From assembly GCF_014695725.1 (NCBI RefSeq), contig NZ_JACJOU010000015.1:310001-374000 (forward strand): a stretch of DNA of 64,000 nucleotides. Reading direction: 5' to 3'. The notes below the pieces were generated by a model. That model was not told the DNA's origin. It searched no databases and saw only the letters and a program-made list of their open reading frames with translations. The DNA comes from Microcoleus sp. FACHB-672 (GTDB lineage: Bacteria; Cyanobacteriota; Cyanobacteriia; Cyanobacteriales; Oscillatoriaceae). The position numbers were made by a program, and so were the translations under genes. Shown here one piece after another: positions 8,597 to 16,856 of the stretch (position 1 is its first letter; each line of letters begins with the position of its first letter).

Positions 8597-8944
8597 ATGC
8601 AAGATAAGCAAAAGGTTACGTTGTATCTTCCACCCGAACTGCATCGCCAGCTTAAAATCCGAGCTGCAGTTGACTCCGAACCCATGTCTGCCATTGCGGA
8701 AAGAGCAATAGTTTTTTACTTAGCCCATCCAGAAGTGGTAGACGAAGTAGAGGCATCTCACGGCGGCGCTCACCGGGTCTATAGCTGCCCAGAATGTACA
8801 AACTCAGTGGTTCTGCGAGAGGGAGAAATGGTTTCTCTCAAAGATCAGCCCGGAGTCTTAGCTGAAGAGGGTCTTTCGGTTGAAAGGGTACAAAAAGTCA
8901 ATTCTAGCCCTGAACAAGGAGAACAAGAATTGGTTCCCTGCTAG
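8597..8944 (+). CDS. Ribbon-helix-helix DNA-binding protein
   Basis: 115 residues. The N-terminal KVTLYLPPELHRQLKIRAAVDSEPMSAIAERAIVFYLAHPE is a ribbon-helix-helix (CopG/Arc type) domain: one beta-strand for DNA contact followed by two helices, acting as a dimer. A CPEC pair (around residue 58) suggests a partial metal-binding knuckle but no second Cys pair is visible. The gene begins about 35 bases after a clear -10 box and 103 bases before ycf46, and is likely co-transcribed with it. In Synechocystis the gene before the ycf46 homologue belongs to a [16 protein letters not shown] operon (slr0373-slr0374, established literature); whether this is the same arrangement cannot be proven here. Confidence 0.8.
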   Translation: MQDKQKVTLYLPPELHRQLKIRAAVDSEPMSAIAERAIVFYLAHPEVVDEVEASHGGAHRVYSCPECTNSVVLREGEMVSLKDQPGVLAEEGLSVERVQKVNSSPEQGEQELVPC

Positions 8945-9047
8945 AGCTTAGCTTTCTGAAGACGAGCGCAAATCGCACTTCAACTTCAGCAGCGATGAGC
9001 ATCCCAATCCCGCAATGTTTGCACCGTCTCTAAAAGGTCGATTGGTC

Positions 9048-10556
9048 ATGAAAGAAGAGCTCAGTATTCTAATTCAAGCTCAATATCCTTTAATTTACCT
9101 CGTGACCTCCGAGGAAGAGCGGGCCGAGCAAGCAATTGCAACGATTGCTCAGAGCAAGCCCCAACACAAAGTTTTTATTTGGACAGTCACCCACGGAATC
9201 GTGGAATACGGGCAACCGCGCAATACAACCCAGCACAACACTGTCTCTCCAGAAGCAGCGATTGAGTGGGTAATTCGGCAGCGCGAACCAGGTATCTTTA
9301 TATTTAAAGATTTACACCCCTTTATTGATGCCCCAGCGACAACCCGATGGTTACGGGATGCGATCGCAAGCTTTAAAGGCACCCTAAAAACAATTATTCT
9401 CATGTCTCCGGTGCAGCAGGTTCCGATTGAGCTAGAAAAAGAAGTCGTTGTGTTAGACTTCGCCCTGCCGACAATGGCAGAACTCAATCAAGTTTTGTCG
9501 AGTCAATTGACAGAGACCCGAACCCGCCGCATTACCACCGAGACCCGAGAAAAGCTGCTAAAAGCAGCCTTGGGTTTAACGCGAGATGAAGCAGAAAAAG
9601 TCTATCGCAAAGCTCAAGTCAGTGCCGGTCGCCTCACTGAAGCCGAAGTAGATATTGTTCTTTCCGAGAAAAAGCAGCTAATTCGGCGCAACGGCATCCT
9701 CGAATATATAGAAGAAGACGAAACCATCGATTCGGTGGGGGGTCTAGACGAATTGAAACGATGGCTGAGACAGCGTTCCGACGCCTTTACAGAACGGGCG
9801 AGAGAATATGGCTTACCTCAACCAAAAGGGATGCTAATTTTGGGTGTACCGGGCTGCGGTAAATCTCTAATCGCCAAAACGACCTGTCGGCTGTGGGGAC
9901 TGCCCTTGCTGCGCTTGGATATGGGGCGAGTGTATGACGGGTCAATGGTTGGCCGATCAGAAGCGAATCTCCGCAATGCCTTGAAAACAGCCGAGTCCAT
10001 CTCGCCGGTGATTTTATTCATCGATGAACTCGATAAAGCCTTTGCCGGCACGTCAGGTTCCGCTGACTCGGATGGGGGAACCTCTAGCCGGATCTTTGGT
10101 TCTTTCCTGACCTGGATGCAAGAGAAAACATCACCCGTCTTTGTGATGGCTACTGCTAACCGGGTTGAGCGCTTGCCTGGAGAGTTTCTCAGAAAGGGCC
10201 GGTTTGATGAAATCTTCTTTGTGGATTTGCCCACGAGTGAAGAGCGCCAAGAAATATTTAAAATTCACCTGAAAAAGCGGAATCGAGACATTGCTCGGTT
10301 TGATATCGAGCAACTCGCGAATGTCTCCGATGGCTTCTCAGGAGCAGAAATTGAGCAAGGACTGATCGCAGCCATGTACGAAGCCTTCGCTCAAGATAGA
10401 GAATTCACGCAGCTGGATATAATCGCCGCCATTAAGTCAACGCTGCCACTGTCAAAGACGATGACAGAGCAAGTCACCGCCCTGCGAGATTGGGCGAGGC
10501 AGCGAGCGAGACCGGCTGCATCTTCCGTCGCCGAATATCAGCGACTGGAGTTCTAA
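9048..10556 (+). CDS. ycf46: Ycf46-type AAA family ATPase
   Basis: 502 residues from ATG 9048; an earlier in-frame ATG at 9015 is less likely because the family starts with MKEELSILIQAQYPLIYLVTSEE. The N-terminal half is the Ycf46-specific domain, followed by an AAA module: Walker A GVPGCGKS from residue 266 and Walker B LFIDELDKA with Asp326-Glu327, then the SRIFGSFLTWMQ and ANRVERLPGEFLRKGRFDEIFF segments (sensor 1 and arginine finger). Homologues occur in cyanobacteria and red-algal plastids and have been linked to inorganic carbon and stress response in Synechocystis. Molecular substrate unknown. Confidence 0.93.
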   Translation: MKEELSILIQAQYPLIYLVTSEEERAEQAIATIAQSKPQHKVFIWTVTHGIVEYGQPRNTTQHNTVSPEAAIEWVIRQREPGIFIFKDLHPFIDAPATTRWLRDAIASFKGTLKTIILMSPVQQVPIELEKEVVVLDFALPTMAELNQVLSSQLTETRTRRITTETREKLLKAALGLTRDEAEKVYRKAQVSAGRLTEAEVDIVLSEKKQLIRRNGILEYIEEDETIDSVGGLDELKRWLRQRSDAFTERAREYGLPQPKGMLILGVPGCGKSLIAKTTCRLWGLPLLRLDMGRVYDGSMVGRSEANLRNALKTAESISPVILFIDELDKAFAGTSGSADSDGGTSSRIFGSFLTWMQEKTSPVFVMATANRVERLPGEFLRKGRFDEIFFVDLPTSEERQEIFKIHLKKRNRDIARFDIEQLANVSDGFSGAEIEQGLIAAMYEAFAQDREFTQLDIIAAIKSTLPLSKTMTEQVTALRDWARQRARPAASSVAEYQRLEF

Positions 10557-10563
10557 AAGCTTT

Positions 10564-10609
10564 CTCCTGTCTCCCAACAGGAGTAAAGGCTAGCCAGTAA
10601 AGGGCTAGC
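10564..10609 (+). other. Two tandem hairpins between ycf46 and ycf35
   Basis: CTCCTGT (10564-10570) pairs with ACAGGAG (10577-10583), and GCTAGCC (10589-10595) pairs with GGCTAGC (10603-10609). Each has a 7-bp stem and a loop of 6-7 bases. There is no U-tract after either, so simple termination is not supported; they may slow transcription or protect mRNA ends. Confidence 0.5.
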
Positions 10610-10704
10610 AGTTTGACAAAACGCCGTATATGTGCATCCACACAGCGGCCTGCTTCAGATCCAAACGTTGTCGTATCTCTCAAAGTCCTTAGGAGGAAAT
10701 CCAA

Positions 10705-11058
10705 ATGTCTCACTTCAGCACCCTGCGTACCAAAATCACCGATGCCGAAATCCTGAAAGCTTCTCTGCGTGACTTGGGCATTAATGTCAAGACCGAAGCT
10801 GATGTCCGGGGATACAATGGCCAACGAGTTCGTTCAGACATCGTGGCAGTGTTGGAAGGTGAATATGATCTGGGCTGGTCTCGCAATGCCGATGGGTCTT
10901 TTGACTTGATCGCCGACCTCTGGGGCGTTGCCAAAAAGCACAATCAAACCGAACTGATTAACTCGATCAATCAGAAGTACGCAGTTAACAAGACTTTGGC
11001 TGAAGTTCGTCGCCCCGGCCTGCAAAATGCCAATGTCAAATTGGTTCTGCAAAAGTAA
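10705..11058 (+). CDS. ycf35: DUF1257 protein Ycf35
   Basis: 117 residues, preceded by a strong AGGAGG ribosome site. It begins MSHFSTLRTKITDAEILKASLRDLG and contains the DUF1257 pattern (VRGYNGQRVRSDIVA, YDLGWSRNADGSFDLIADLWG). The family is conserved in cyanobacteria and in some plastid genomes as Ycf35; no biochemical role is established. It is followed by a strong terminator, so it ends its transcript. It lies 148 bp after ycf46, with two hairpins in between, and may have its own promoter. Confidence 0.92.
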   Translation: MSHFSTLRTKITDAEILKASLRDLGINVKTEADVRGYNGQRVRSDIVAVLEGEYDLGWSRNADGSFDLIADLWGVAKKHNQTELINSINQKYAVNKTLAEVRRPGLQNANVKLVLQK

Positions 11059-11098
11059 TATCACGGAGTGCGTTCCCAAGCTTGCGGGTTAACCAATT

Positions 11099-11118
11099 AC
11101 GGGTTAGCCCGTTTTTTT
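11099..11118 (+). terminator. Rho-independent terminator after ycf35
   Basis: ACGGG (11099-11103) pairs with CCCGT (11108-11112) around a TTAG loop and runs into seven T residues. It lies about 40 bases after the ycf35 stop. Confidence 0.85.
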
Positions 11119-11296
11119 ATGCGGATTTTTGTGAAACTGCGTCGAGAAAGCGGAGATTTTGACGGTGCGGGAACTCAAGCGCTAGATCCCTGTCCTTGTA
11201 ATTTCAATTCCTCTGCTCTTTACCTGCATGAAATCCTACCCTACACTAAGGTGATTTCTAGCAATATCAACAAAAATCACTATTATTGTATTTTCT

Positions 11297-12154
11297 ATGA
11301 AATCTTTGGCTCCTGAGCTAGAGCAACAAATCCGGCAGTTAATGCGTTTGGGCGGTCAACAAGCCGCAGAAATGGCAAAAGAGCAATTTCAGGTTGCCCA
11401 AAAGGGGCCGGATGACTATGTAACCAGTATTGATCGATGGTTAGACCGGCACCTCGCAACCGCCTTTGCCAAACTGTTTCCCCACGAAGGCATCATTACC
11501 GAGGAAAACGAACAGTCGCGAACCGCATTTGGGGCGGGCTACTCCCGGTTGTGGTTGATCGATCCCCTGGATGGCACCGAAGATTTTATTCAAGGACAGC
11601 CCCACTATTCCGTAATGGTGGGGTTGCTATCGCATCACGAACCGATTGCTGGCTGGATCTACGCGCCGGCAGAGGATCGCCTCTACTATGGGGGACTAGA
11701 CTGGGGTCTGTTTCAAACCGCCGGAGATGCCCCCCCACAACCCTTGCCGGTAAAAGAACCCTTGGCCCCTTCTTCATCATTCTGTCCGGTGATCGTGGGC
11801 ACCAAAGATCAGCGAAACTTTGGCCGTGCGCTTACACAGTTGATTCCTGAAGCTCAATTTTACTCGCTGGGCAGCTTTGGCCTCAAAGTTCTGGAAGTGA
11901 TTCAAGGACGAGCCGGCCTTTATATCTATCTAAACCGGCGCGTCAAGCTCTGGGATACCACCGGCCCGATTGCCTTAGCAAAAGCGGCCCAGTTAACCTG
12001 TTGCGACTTAGAGGGCCGGCCTTTAAGCTTTCAGCCCGATGCCATCGATCCAGCCACCTTAGCCCATAAACAAACCATTGTTATTGGTTGGCCCCACTAC
12101 GTTGAGTCGCTGCTGCCAAGAATTCAGAAAGCAGTTGCCGATACTACGGCCTAG
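11297..12154 (+). CDS. CysQ-like 3'(2'),5'-bisphosphate nucleotidase / inositol monophosphatase family
   Basis: 285 residues. Members are Mg-dependent, Li-sensitive phosphatases; the CysQ branch removes phosphate from PAP, a by-product of sulfate assimilation. Seen: metal-binding Glu-Glu at residues 69-70 (IITEENE), the signature DPLDGTEDF beginning at Asp89, and LWDTTGPIALAKAA near the C-terminus corresponding to the WD-x-AAG motif, here with Thr-Thr-Gly. That last variant recurs in cyanobacterial relatives as far as I recall. Substrate (PAP or inositol phosphate) is not decided by the sequence. Stands alone after the ycf35 terminator. Confidence 0.85.
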   Translation: MKSLAPELEQQIRQLMRLGGQQAAEMAKEQFQVAQKGPDDYVTSIDRWLDRHLATAFAKLFPHEGIITEENEQSRTAFGAGYSRLWLIDPLDGTEDFIQGQPHYSVMVGLLSHHEPIAGWIYAPAEDRLYYGGLDWGLFQTAGDAPPQPLPVKEPLAPSSSFCPVIVGTKDQRNFGRALTQLIPEAQFYSLGSFGLKVLEVIQGRAGLYIYLNRRVKLWDTTGPIALAKAAQLTCCDLEGRPLSFQPDAIDPATLAHKQTIVIGWPHYVESLLPRIQKAVADTTA

Positions 12155-12357
12155 AAAACTGCCCAAAAAGTCAGCACTTAACCGGGGAAAGCGCTTGAAG
12201 ATGAGTTAATAGATCGAGAATCCTTGCAGTATTTTCCGATTGTGGCGGGTAGTATGTCAACATCAATAAATAGGAATCTATGTTGTTGGTTTTTGCAACC
12301 CAAATTCCCTAGCCGTTGACTCCTACCCATCCTGATTTCTTATCTTGACGAGCTCTC

Positions 12358-13041
12358 ATGCAGACAGAAGCTTTTAGTGAGCTTTTCCCTCTTTTCAGTG
12401 CCGCCAACCCAGAGACGTTGGAATGGCTACTCTCTGTTGCTGTAGAACACGAGTACCCATCCAACCGAGCCGTCCTGATGGAGGATGCCTGGGGAAATGC
12501 TGTTTACTTCTTAGTATCCGGCTGGGTCAAAGTCCGACGCCTTGCCGGGGAGAACGTCGTCACGCTGGCCATTCTAGGCCGGGGTGATTTCTTTGGCGAA
12601 ATGGCCATTCTGGATGAATCTCCCCGCTCCACAGATGTGATCGCCCTCTCGTCGGTGCAGCTACTCAGTGTCTCCGCTCAGCGATTTATTCAAACCCTTT
12701 CTAAGGATGCTCAGTTGCACCACCGGATGCTGCAACTGATGGTGCGGCGTTTGCGACAGACTAACTTTCGCTTCCAACTGCGGAACCGGCCTCCGGCAGT
12801 CAAACTCGCAAATACCTTAGTTTCTTTAGCAGAAAACTACGGTCAGCCAACTGAAAAGGGAATAGAAATTTTTAACATTCCCTTCAAAGACTTAGCCGAT
12901 GTTACAGACATCGGGGTAGAAGAAACCAGCAAAATTATGCAAAAACTCAATGAAAAAGGCTGGCTCAAGATCGATCTTGATCGCGACGCTATTTACTTAC
13001 TCAATATCAAACAATTGACCCATCTAGCTGGACACGTTTAA
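12358..13041 (+). CDS. Crp/Fnr family transcriptional regulator
   Basis: 227 residues. The N-terminal cyclic-nucleotide-binding jelly roll is followed by a winged helix-turn-helix (IPFKDLADVTDIGVEETSKIMQKLNEKGWL). In the phosphate-binding cassette, FFGEMAILDESPRSTDV keeps Gly80-Glu81 and Arg90-Ser91, equivalent to the E. coli CRP residues Gly71-Glu72 and Arg82-Ser83 that hold cAMP. Binding of a cyclic nucleotide is therefore plausible, in contrast to NtcA-type members that lack these residues. It resembles cyanobacterial SYCRP1-type proteins; targets are unknown. It is monocistronic, with about 200 bp of upstream DNA. Confidence 0.88.
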   Translation: MQTEAFSELFPLFSAANPETLEWLLSVAVEHEYPSNRAVLMEDAWGNAVYFLVSGWVKVRRLAGENVVTLAILGRGDFFGEMAILDESPRSTDVIALSSVQLLSVSAQRFIQTLSKDAQLHHRMLQLMVRRLRQTNFRFQLRNRPPAVKLANTLVSLAENYGQPTEKGIEIFNIPFKDLADVTDIGVEETSKIMQKLNEKGWLKIDLDRDAIYLLNIKQLTHLAGHV

Positions 13042-13084
13042 AGGCAGGGGCGAGGGGACTAGGGAGGAGGAGAAGGGAATAAGT

Positions 13085-13126
13085 GCCCGATGCCCGATGC
13101 CCGATGCCCGATGCCCCATGCCCCAT
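13085..13126. repeat. Heptameric short tandem repeat (STRR type)
   Basis: Six heptamers in a row: GCCCGAT four times, then GCCCCAT twice. They follow a purine-rich GA/GG stretch (13043-13079). Heptameric short tandem repeats of this kind are an established feature of filamentous cyanobacterial intergenic DNA. The array sits just upstream of the M61 peptidase start. Confidence 0.9.
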
Positions 13127-13152
13127 TTCTTGCAGTCACTGGCACAAATGAA

Positions 13153-14952
13153 ATGACTGAAGCAACTCAAACACGCCCTAGCAAAACACCCAGCGTAGCA
13201 CCGGCAATTCATTACCAAGTGGCGATGCCCCAGCCGGAATCGCATTTATTTGAAGTGACGCTACGCGTACTCAACTGGCATGAGCCGGTACTGGATTTAA
13301 AAATGCCGGTTTGGACACCAGGTTCTTACTTGGTGCGAGAATACGCCAAAAACCTGCAAAACTTCGGCGCTCAAACGGCTGACGCGCAACCATTGAGCTG
13401 GCGCAAGGTGAAAAAAAACTACTGGCAAATTGATACAGCCGGTGTTTCTGAAATCATTGTGCGCTACCGGCTCTATGCTAATGAGCTGACAGTCCGGACA
13501 AATCACCTGGATAGCACCCACGGTTATTTTAACGGTGCCGCCCTGTTCTTCTATCTGCCCGGATTTGAGCAGCAACCTATTTCTGTCACCATCTTGCTAC
13601 CTCGACCGGAATGGCGCGTCTCCACCTCTTTAAGCCCTGTTTCCGGGCAAGCTAACACCTTTTACGCGCCGGATTTTGACACTTTGGTAGATAGCCCGTT
13701 TGAAATTGGCACCCACCGACTCTATCCCTTTGAAGTTTTAGGCAAACAGCATGAGCTGGTTATTTGGGGGCAGGGCAATGCTAAACCAAAGCAAATTATT
13801 CCCGATATTGAAAAAATCATCCAAGTCGAAGCCGAGATGTTTGGCGGGCTGCCCTACAATCGCTATGTGTTTCTGCTGCATCTATCGGCTCAAGGATTTG
13901 GCGGTCTGGAACACAAAGACAGCTGCACCTTAAACTATAATCGCTTGGGCTTCCGTGCTAGAGATAAATACGAGCGTTTCCTGCAACTGGTGGCGCACGA
14001 ATTTTTCCACCTCTGGAATGTCAAACGCATTCGACCAAAAGCGCTGGAAGTGTTTGATTATGAAGGTGAAAACTATACCCCTTCCCTGTGGTTTTGTGAG
14101 GGAACAACCAGTTATTACGATTTGGTGATTCCTCTACGCGCCGGCATTTACGATGTCAACGTTTATTTAGAAAACTTGAGCAAAGAAATCACTCGCTTGC
14201 AAACAATACCGGGACGCCAAGTGCAACCGGCTAGTGAGTCGAGTTTTGATGCGTGGATTAAGCTGTACCGCCCGGATGCTAATTCTGGCAATTCCCAAAT
14301 TTCCTATTATTTAAAAGGGGAAATGGTGTCACTCTTGCTCGATTTGCTAATCCGGCAGCGTCATAACAATCAGCGTTCCCTTGATGATGTGATGCGCCTG
14401 ATGTGGCAGCAATTTGGGCAACCTGAAATTGGTTTCACCCCAGAACAACTGCGGAACGTTCTTGAATCAGTTTCAGAGATGGATTTAGGGGATTTCTTCG
14501 CTCGTTACATTGACGGAACTGAAGAACTGCCCTTTGATGAGTACCTGGAGCCTTTTGGTCTGCGGTTATCTGCTGATGATAGCAATTCTGTGGTGCCTTT
14601 CTTGGGCTTGACAGTGAAGACAGAAAATGGTAAAGATGTCATCAAATTTGTTGAGATGGGTTCACCGGCTCAGGTGGCAGGAATTGATGCCGGTGATGAG
14701 TTACTGGCAATTGATGGAATTAGAGTGTCAGCAGATCAGCTCAATGACCGGCTGAAAGACTATCAACCCAACGAGACGATTCAGGTGGCAGTCTTCCATC
14801 AAGATGAATTGCGCTGTCTGTCAGTGACTCTAACTTTACCCCGTCCCAACCGTTATCAAGTAGTGCCGGTGGAAGATCCAACGCCGGCGCAGGCAGAAAA
14901 CTTTGCCGGTTGGTTAGGGGTGCCGGTTTCAACCATTCGATCTAAGTGCTGA
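13153..14952 (+). CDS. M61 family metallopeptidase with PDZ domain
   Basis: 599 residues from ATG 13153. An ATG at 13090 is in frame but lies inside the heptamer repeat, so I reject it as the native start. M61 enzymes are zinc aminopeptidases (glycyl aminopeptidase type). Seen: the zinc motif HEFFH at residues 282-286 with Glu283 catalytic, the third ligand in CEGTTSYYD at Glu316, the N-terminal beta domain (MPVWTPGSYLVREYAKNL) and a C-terminal PDZ domain (VPFLGLTV, VEMGSPAQVAGIDAGDELLAIDGI). No signal peptide is evident, so a cytoplasmic location is likely. Confidence 0.92.
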   Translation: MTEATQTRPSKTPSVAPAIHYQVAMPQPESHLFEVTLRVLNWHEPVLDLKMPVWTPGSYLVREYAKNLQNFGAQTADAQPLSWRKVKKNYWQIDTAGVSEIIVRYRLYANELTVRTNHLDSTHGYFNGAALFFYLPGFEQQPISVTILLPRPEWRVSTSLSPVSGQANTFYAPDFDTLVDSPFEIGTHRLYPFEVLGKQHELVIWGQGNAKPKQIIPDIEKIIQVEAEMFGGLPYNRYVFLLHLSAQGFGGLEHKDSCTLNYNRLGFRARDKYERFLQLVAHEFFHLWNVKRIRPKALEVFDYEGENYTPSLWFCEGTTSYYDLVIPLRAGIYDVNVYLENLSKEITRLQTIPGRQVQPASESSFDAWIKLYRPDANSGNSQISYYLKGEMVSLLLDLLIRQRHNNQRSLDDVMRLMWQQFGQPEIGFTPEQLRNVLESVSEMDLGDFFARYIDGTEELPFDEYLEPFGLRLSADDSNSVVPFLGLTVKTENGKDVIKFVEMGSPAQVAGIDAGDELLAIDGIRVSADQLNDRLKDYQPNETIQVAVFHQDELRCLSVTLTLPRPNRYQVVPVEDPTPAQAENFAGWLGVPVSTIRSKC

Positions 14953-15080
14953 GTCTTGAGTGCTAAGTGCTGAGTGGGAGAGGGGGAGTTTTTAGTGGTG
15001 AGTGCTGAGTGGGAGAGAATGCCCAATGCCCAATGCCCCTACCTTTAGGTTGGCGAAGCCTTGCCCCATGCCCCATACCA
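14950..15080. repeat. Low-complexity repeat tract between M61 gene and terB
   Basis: Repeated AGTGCTGAGT/AGTGCTAAGT units are followed by GGGAGAG tracts, GCCCAAT heptamers (near 15020-15035) and GCCCCAT units (near 15064). This is the same family of short repeats as the one at 13085 and resembles intergenic low-complexity DNA of filamentous cyanobacteria. A HIP1 octamer, GCGATCGC, lies shortly after it (about 15124). Confidence 0.75.
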
Positions 15081-15188
15081 GCAACAGTCCTTAAAAAGAT
15101 CGTTACGTCTTAGCAACCTGTTGCGATCGCGTGGTAGGTTGTTGGCAACTTTGTACCTAAAACACTGTTAAATCAAGAAGGAATAATT

Positions 15189-15674
15189 ATGCCACTACAA
15201 CCACCCCCACCCCCACCAATTACCCCCCGTCAGATGACTTTGCTGCGAGTTGTGACAGCTATGGCATGGGCTGATGGGGAACTTGCCACAGAAGAAGTAG
15301 ATTTTATGCTACAGCGCTTTAGTCAGCTGTTTGCTTCCAACTCAAATCAGCAGCAAAAATTGCAACAAGAATTGCGGGATTATCTCATGCAAAATATCCC
15401 GCTCAATGAGTTGATTCCCAAACTGGCAAGCACCGAAGAGCGGGAATTAGTGCTAAGGCTTGGTTATGAAGTCATTTCTTCTAGTGCTCGCACCCCTGAT
15501 GAGCCGGCAATTAATACGGAAGAAGCCGACGCTTACCAAAACCTGGTGAGCTTACTTAACTTGCCGGCAGATGTGGTTAAACGCATCGAGTCAGAAATTG
15601 CAGCCGCACCCGATAGCGATGAAGGACTTGTTGATAAACTCACTCACCAAATCGAGGAATTTATCCAAGGCTGA
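15189..15674 (+). CDS. TerB family tellurite resistance-like protein
   Basis: 161 residues. After a proline-rich start (PLQPPPPPPITPRQ) the helical TerB-type domain opens with TLLRVVTAMAWADGELATEEVDFMLQRF, where the acidic ADGELATEE cluster is the metal-binding signature of the family. TerB-like proteins occur in stress and membrane-associated systems; tellurite resistance itself is not implied. An AGAAGGAA ribosome site lies just before ATG. It is a single gene, convergent with nadA, with a shared terminator between them. Confidence 0.82.
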   Translation: MPLQPPPPPPITPRQMTLLRVVTAMAWADGELATEEVDFMLQRFSQLFASNSNQQQKLQQELRDYLMQNIPLNELIPKLASTEERELVLRLGYEVISSSARTPDEPAINTEEADAYQNLVSLLNLPADVVKRIESEIAAAPDSDEGLVDKLTHQIEEFIQG

Positions 15675-15692
15675 GCTTCCTTCAACGGGATA

Positions 15693-15729
15693 CAAAAGGA
15701 TGAATTCAGAATTTTTATTCATCCTTTTG
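15693..15729. terminator. Bidirectional terminator between terB-like gene and nadA
   Basis: CAAAAGGATGAAT (15693-15705) is the exact reverse complement of ATTCATCCTTTTG (15717-15729), with an 11-base loop. A T-rich side on each strand lets it serve both convergent genes; nadA ends at 15737. Confidence 0.85.
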
Positions 15730-15736
15730 CATTCAT

Positions 15737-16708
15737 CTAAAGACTCATTTCTAGCATTCGCTGCATCGGTTTTAATGCCGCTAATCGTGTCTCTTCTGGA
15801 AGGGTAATTTCTGGGGCACGATTTTTCATTGCCAGATAAAGCTTTTCCAGTGTATTTAACCTCATGTGAGGACATTCATTGCAGGCGCAAGTGCTGTTCA
15901 CCGGCGGTGCTGGAATAAACTGTTTGTGAGGCGTCTGCTTTTGCATTTGGTGAATGATTCCCGGTTCCGTTGCAACAATAAAAGCACTCGCAGAACTTTG
16001 CTGAGCATATTTCAGTAGCGCAGACGTGGAACCAATATAGGTAGCATGGCGTAACACCGGCTCCTCACATTCCGGGTGGGCAATGATTTCAGCCTCTGGA
16101 TGTTCGATTTTGAGCTGGACTATTTTCTTTTCTGAGAAGGTTTCATGCACCATGCAACTGCCTTGCCACAGCACCATATCTCTGCCGGTTTGCTGTATCA
16201 CATACCGGCCTAAATTCCGATCTGGGGCAAAAATAATCGGCTGATCTTCGGGAATTTGGCGGACAATTTTAACGGCGTTGGAACTGGTGCAGATGATATC
16301 GCTCATTGCCTTAATCGCGGCTGAGCAGTTGATATAGGAAATCACCAAATGTCCCGGATGAGCGGCTTTAAACTCCCCAAAAGCTGCCGGTGGGCAAGTG
16401 TCTGCCAAGGAGCAACCGGCATCCAAATCGGGCAACAATACCAGTTTGTTGGGATTAAGAATTTTGGCCGTTTCTGCCATGAAGTGAACGCCGGCGAAAA
16501 CAATCACATCCGCATTTGTGTTGGCGGCTTTGCGGGAAAGCTCCAGAGAATCGCCGATACAGTCTGCGATATCCTGAATATCGGAGTCTTGGTAATAGTG
16601 AGCCAGAATCACAGCGTTTAGCTCTTGTTTCAGGGCATTAATCGCCGCAAACAAGTCATGGGGCAGATCAGCGGTTTGATCGCGTCGGAGAAGTGCAGTC
16701 GTAAACAC
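15737..16708 (-). CDS. nadA: Quinolinate synthase A
   Basis: 323 residues on the minus strand. NadA condenses iminoaspartate and dihydroxyacetone phosphate to quinolinate in NAD synthesis, using a [4Fe-4S] cluster held by three cysteines. Seen: [20 protein letters not shown], and likely cluster ligands Cys99 (DAGCSLAD), Cys185 (WQGSCMVHE) and Cys279 ([14 protein letters not shown]). HPECEEPV and [10 protein letters not shown] match the substrate-binding regions. Length is normal. It is monocistronic and convergent with the TerB-like gene. NadB and NadC are not in the window. Confidence 0.96.
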   Translation of the reverse strand: MFTTALLRRDQTADLPHDLFAAINALKQELNAVILAHYYQDSDIQDIADCIGDSLELSRKAANTNADVIVFAGVHFMAETAKILNPNKLVLLPDLDAGCSLADTCPPAAFGEFKAAHPGHLVISYINCSAAIKAMSDIICTSSNAVKIVRQIPEDQPIIFAPDRNLGRYVIQQTGRDMVLWQGSCMVHETFSEKKIVQLKIEHPEAEIIAHPECEEPVLRHATYIGSTSALLKYAQQSSASAFIVATEPGIIHQMQKQTPHKQFIPAPPVNSTCACNECPHMRLNTLEKLYLAMKNRAPEITLPEETRLAALKPMQRMLEMSL

Positions 16709-16856
16709 AGTTTAGGAGTTGCCTCAGCCGGAATGGGGTTAGTGTGTAAAGGAATTATAGTAGTTTTTACCAAAAATTGCAGGGGACAAGCAGAGCCGGT
16801 TAAATCCCCCACGCCCAATCCCCAATTTCCCATTCCGAATACTGCCAAAACCGGCC

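Noticed and set aside
13090-13152. ATG at 13090 as the start of the M61 gene
   Set aside because: It lies within the heptamer repeat and would encode repeat-derived residues; ATG 13153 fits the family start better.
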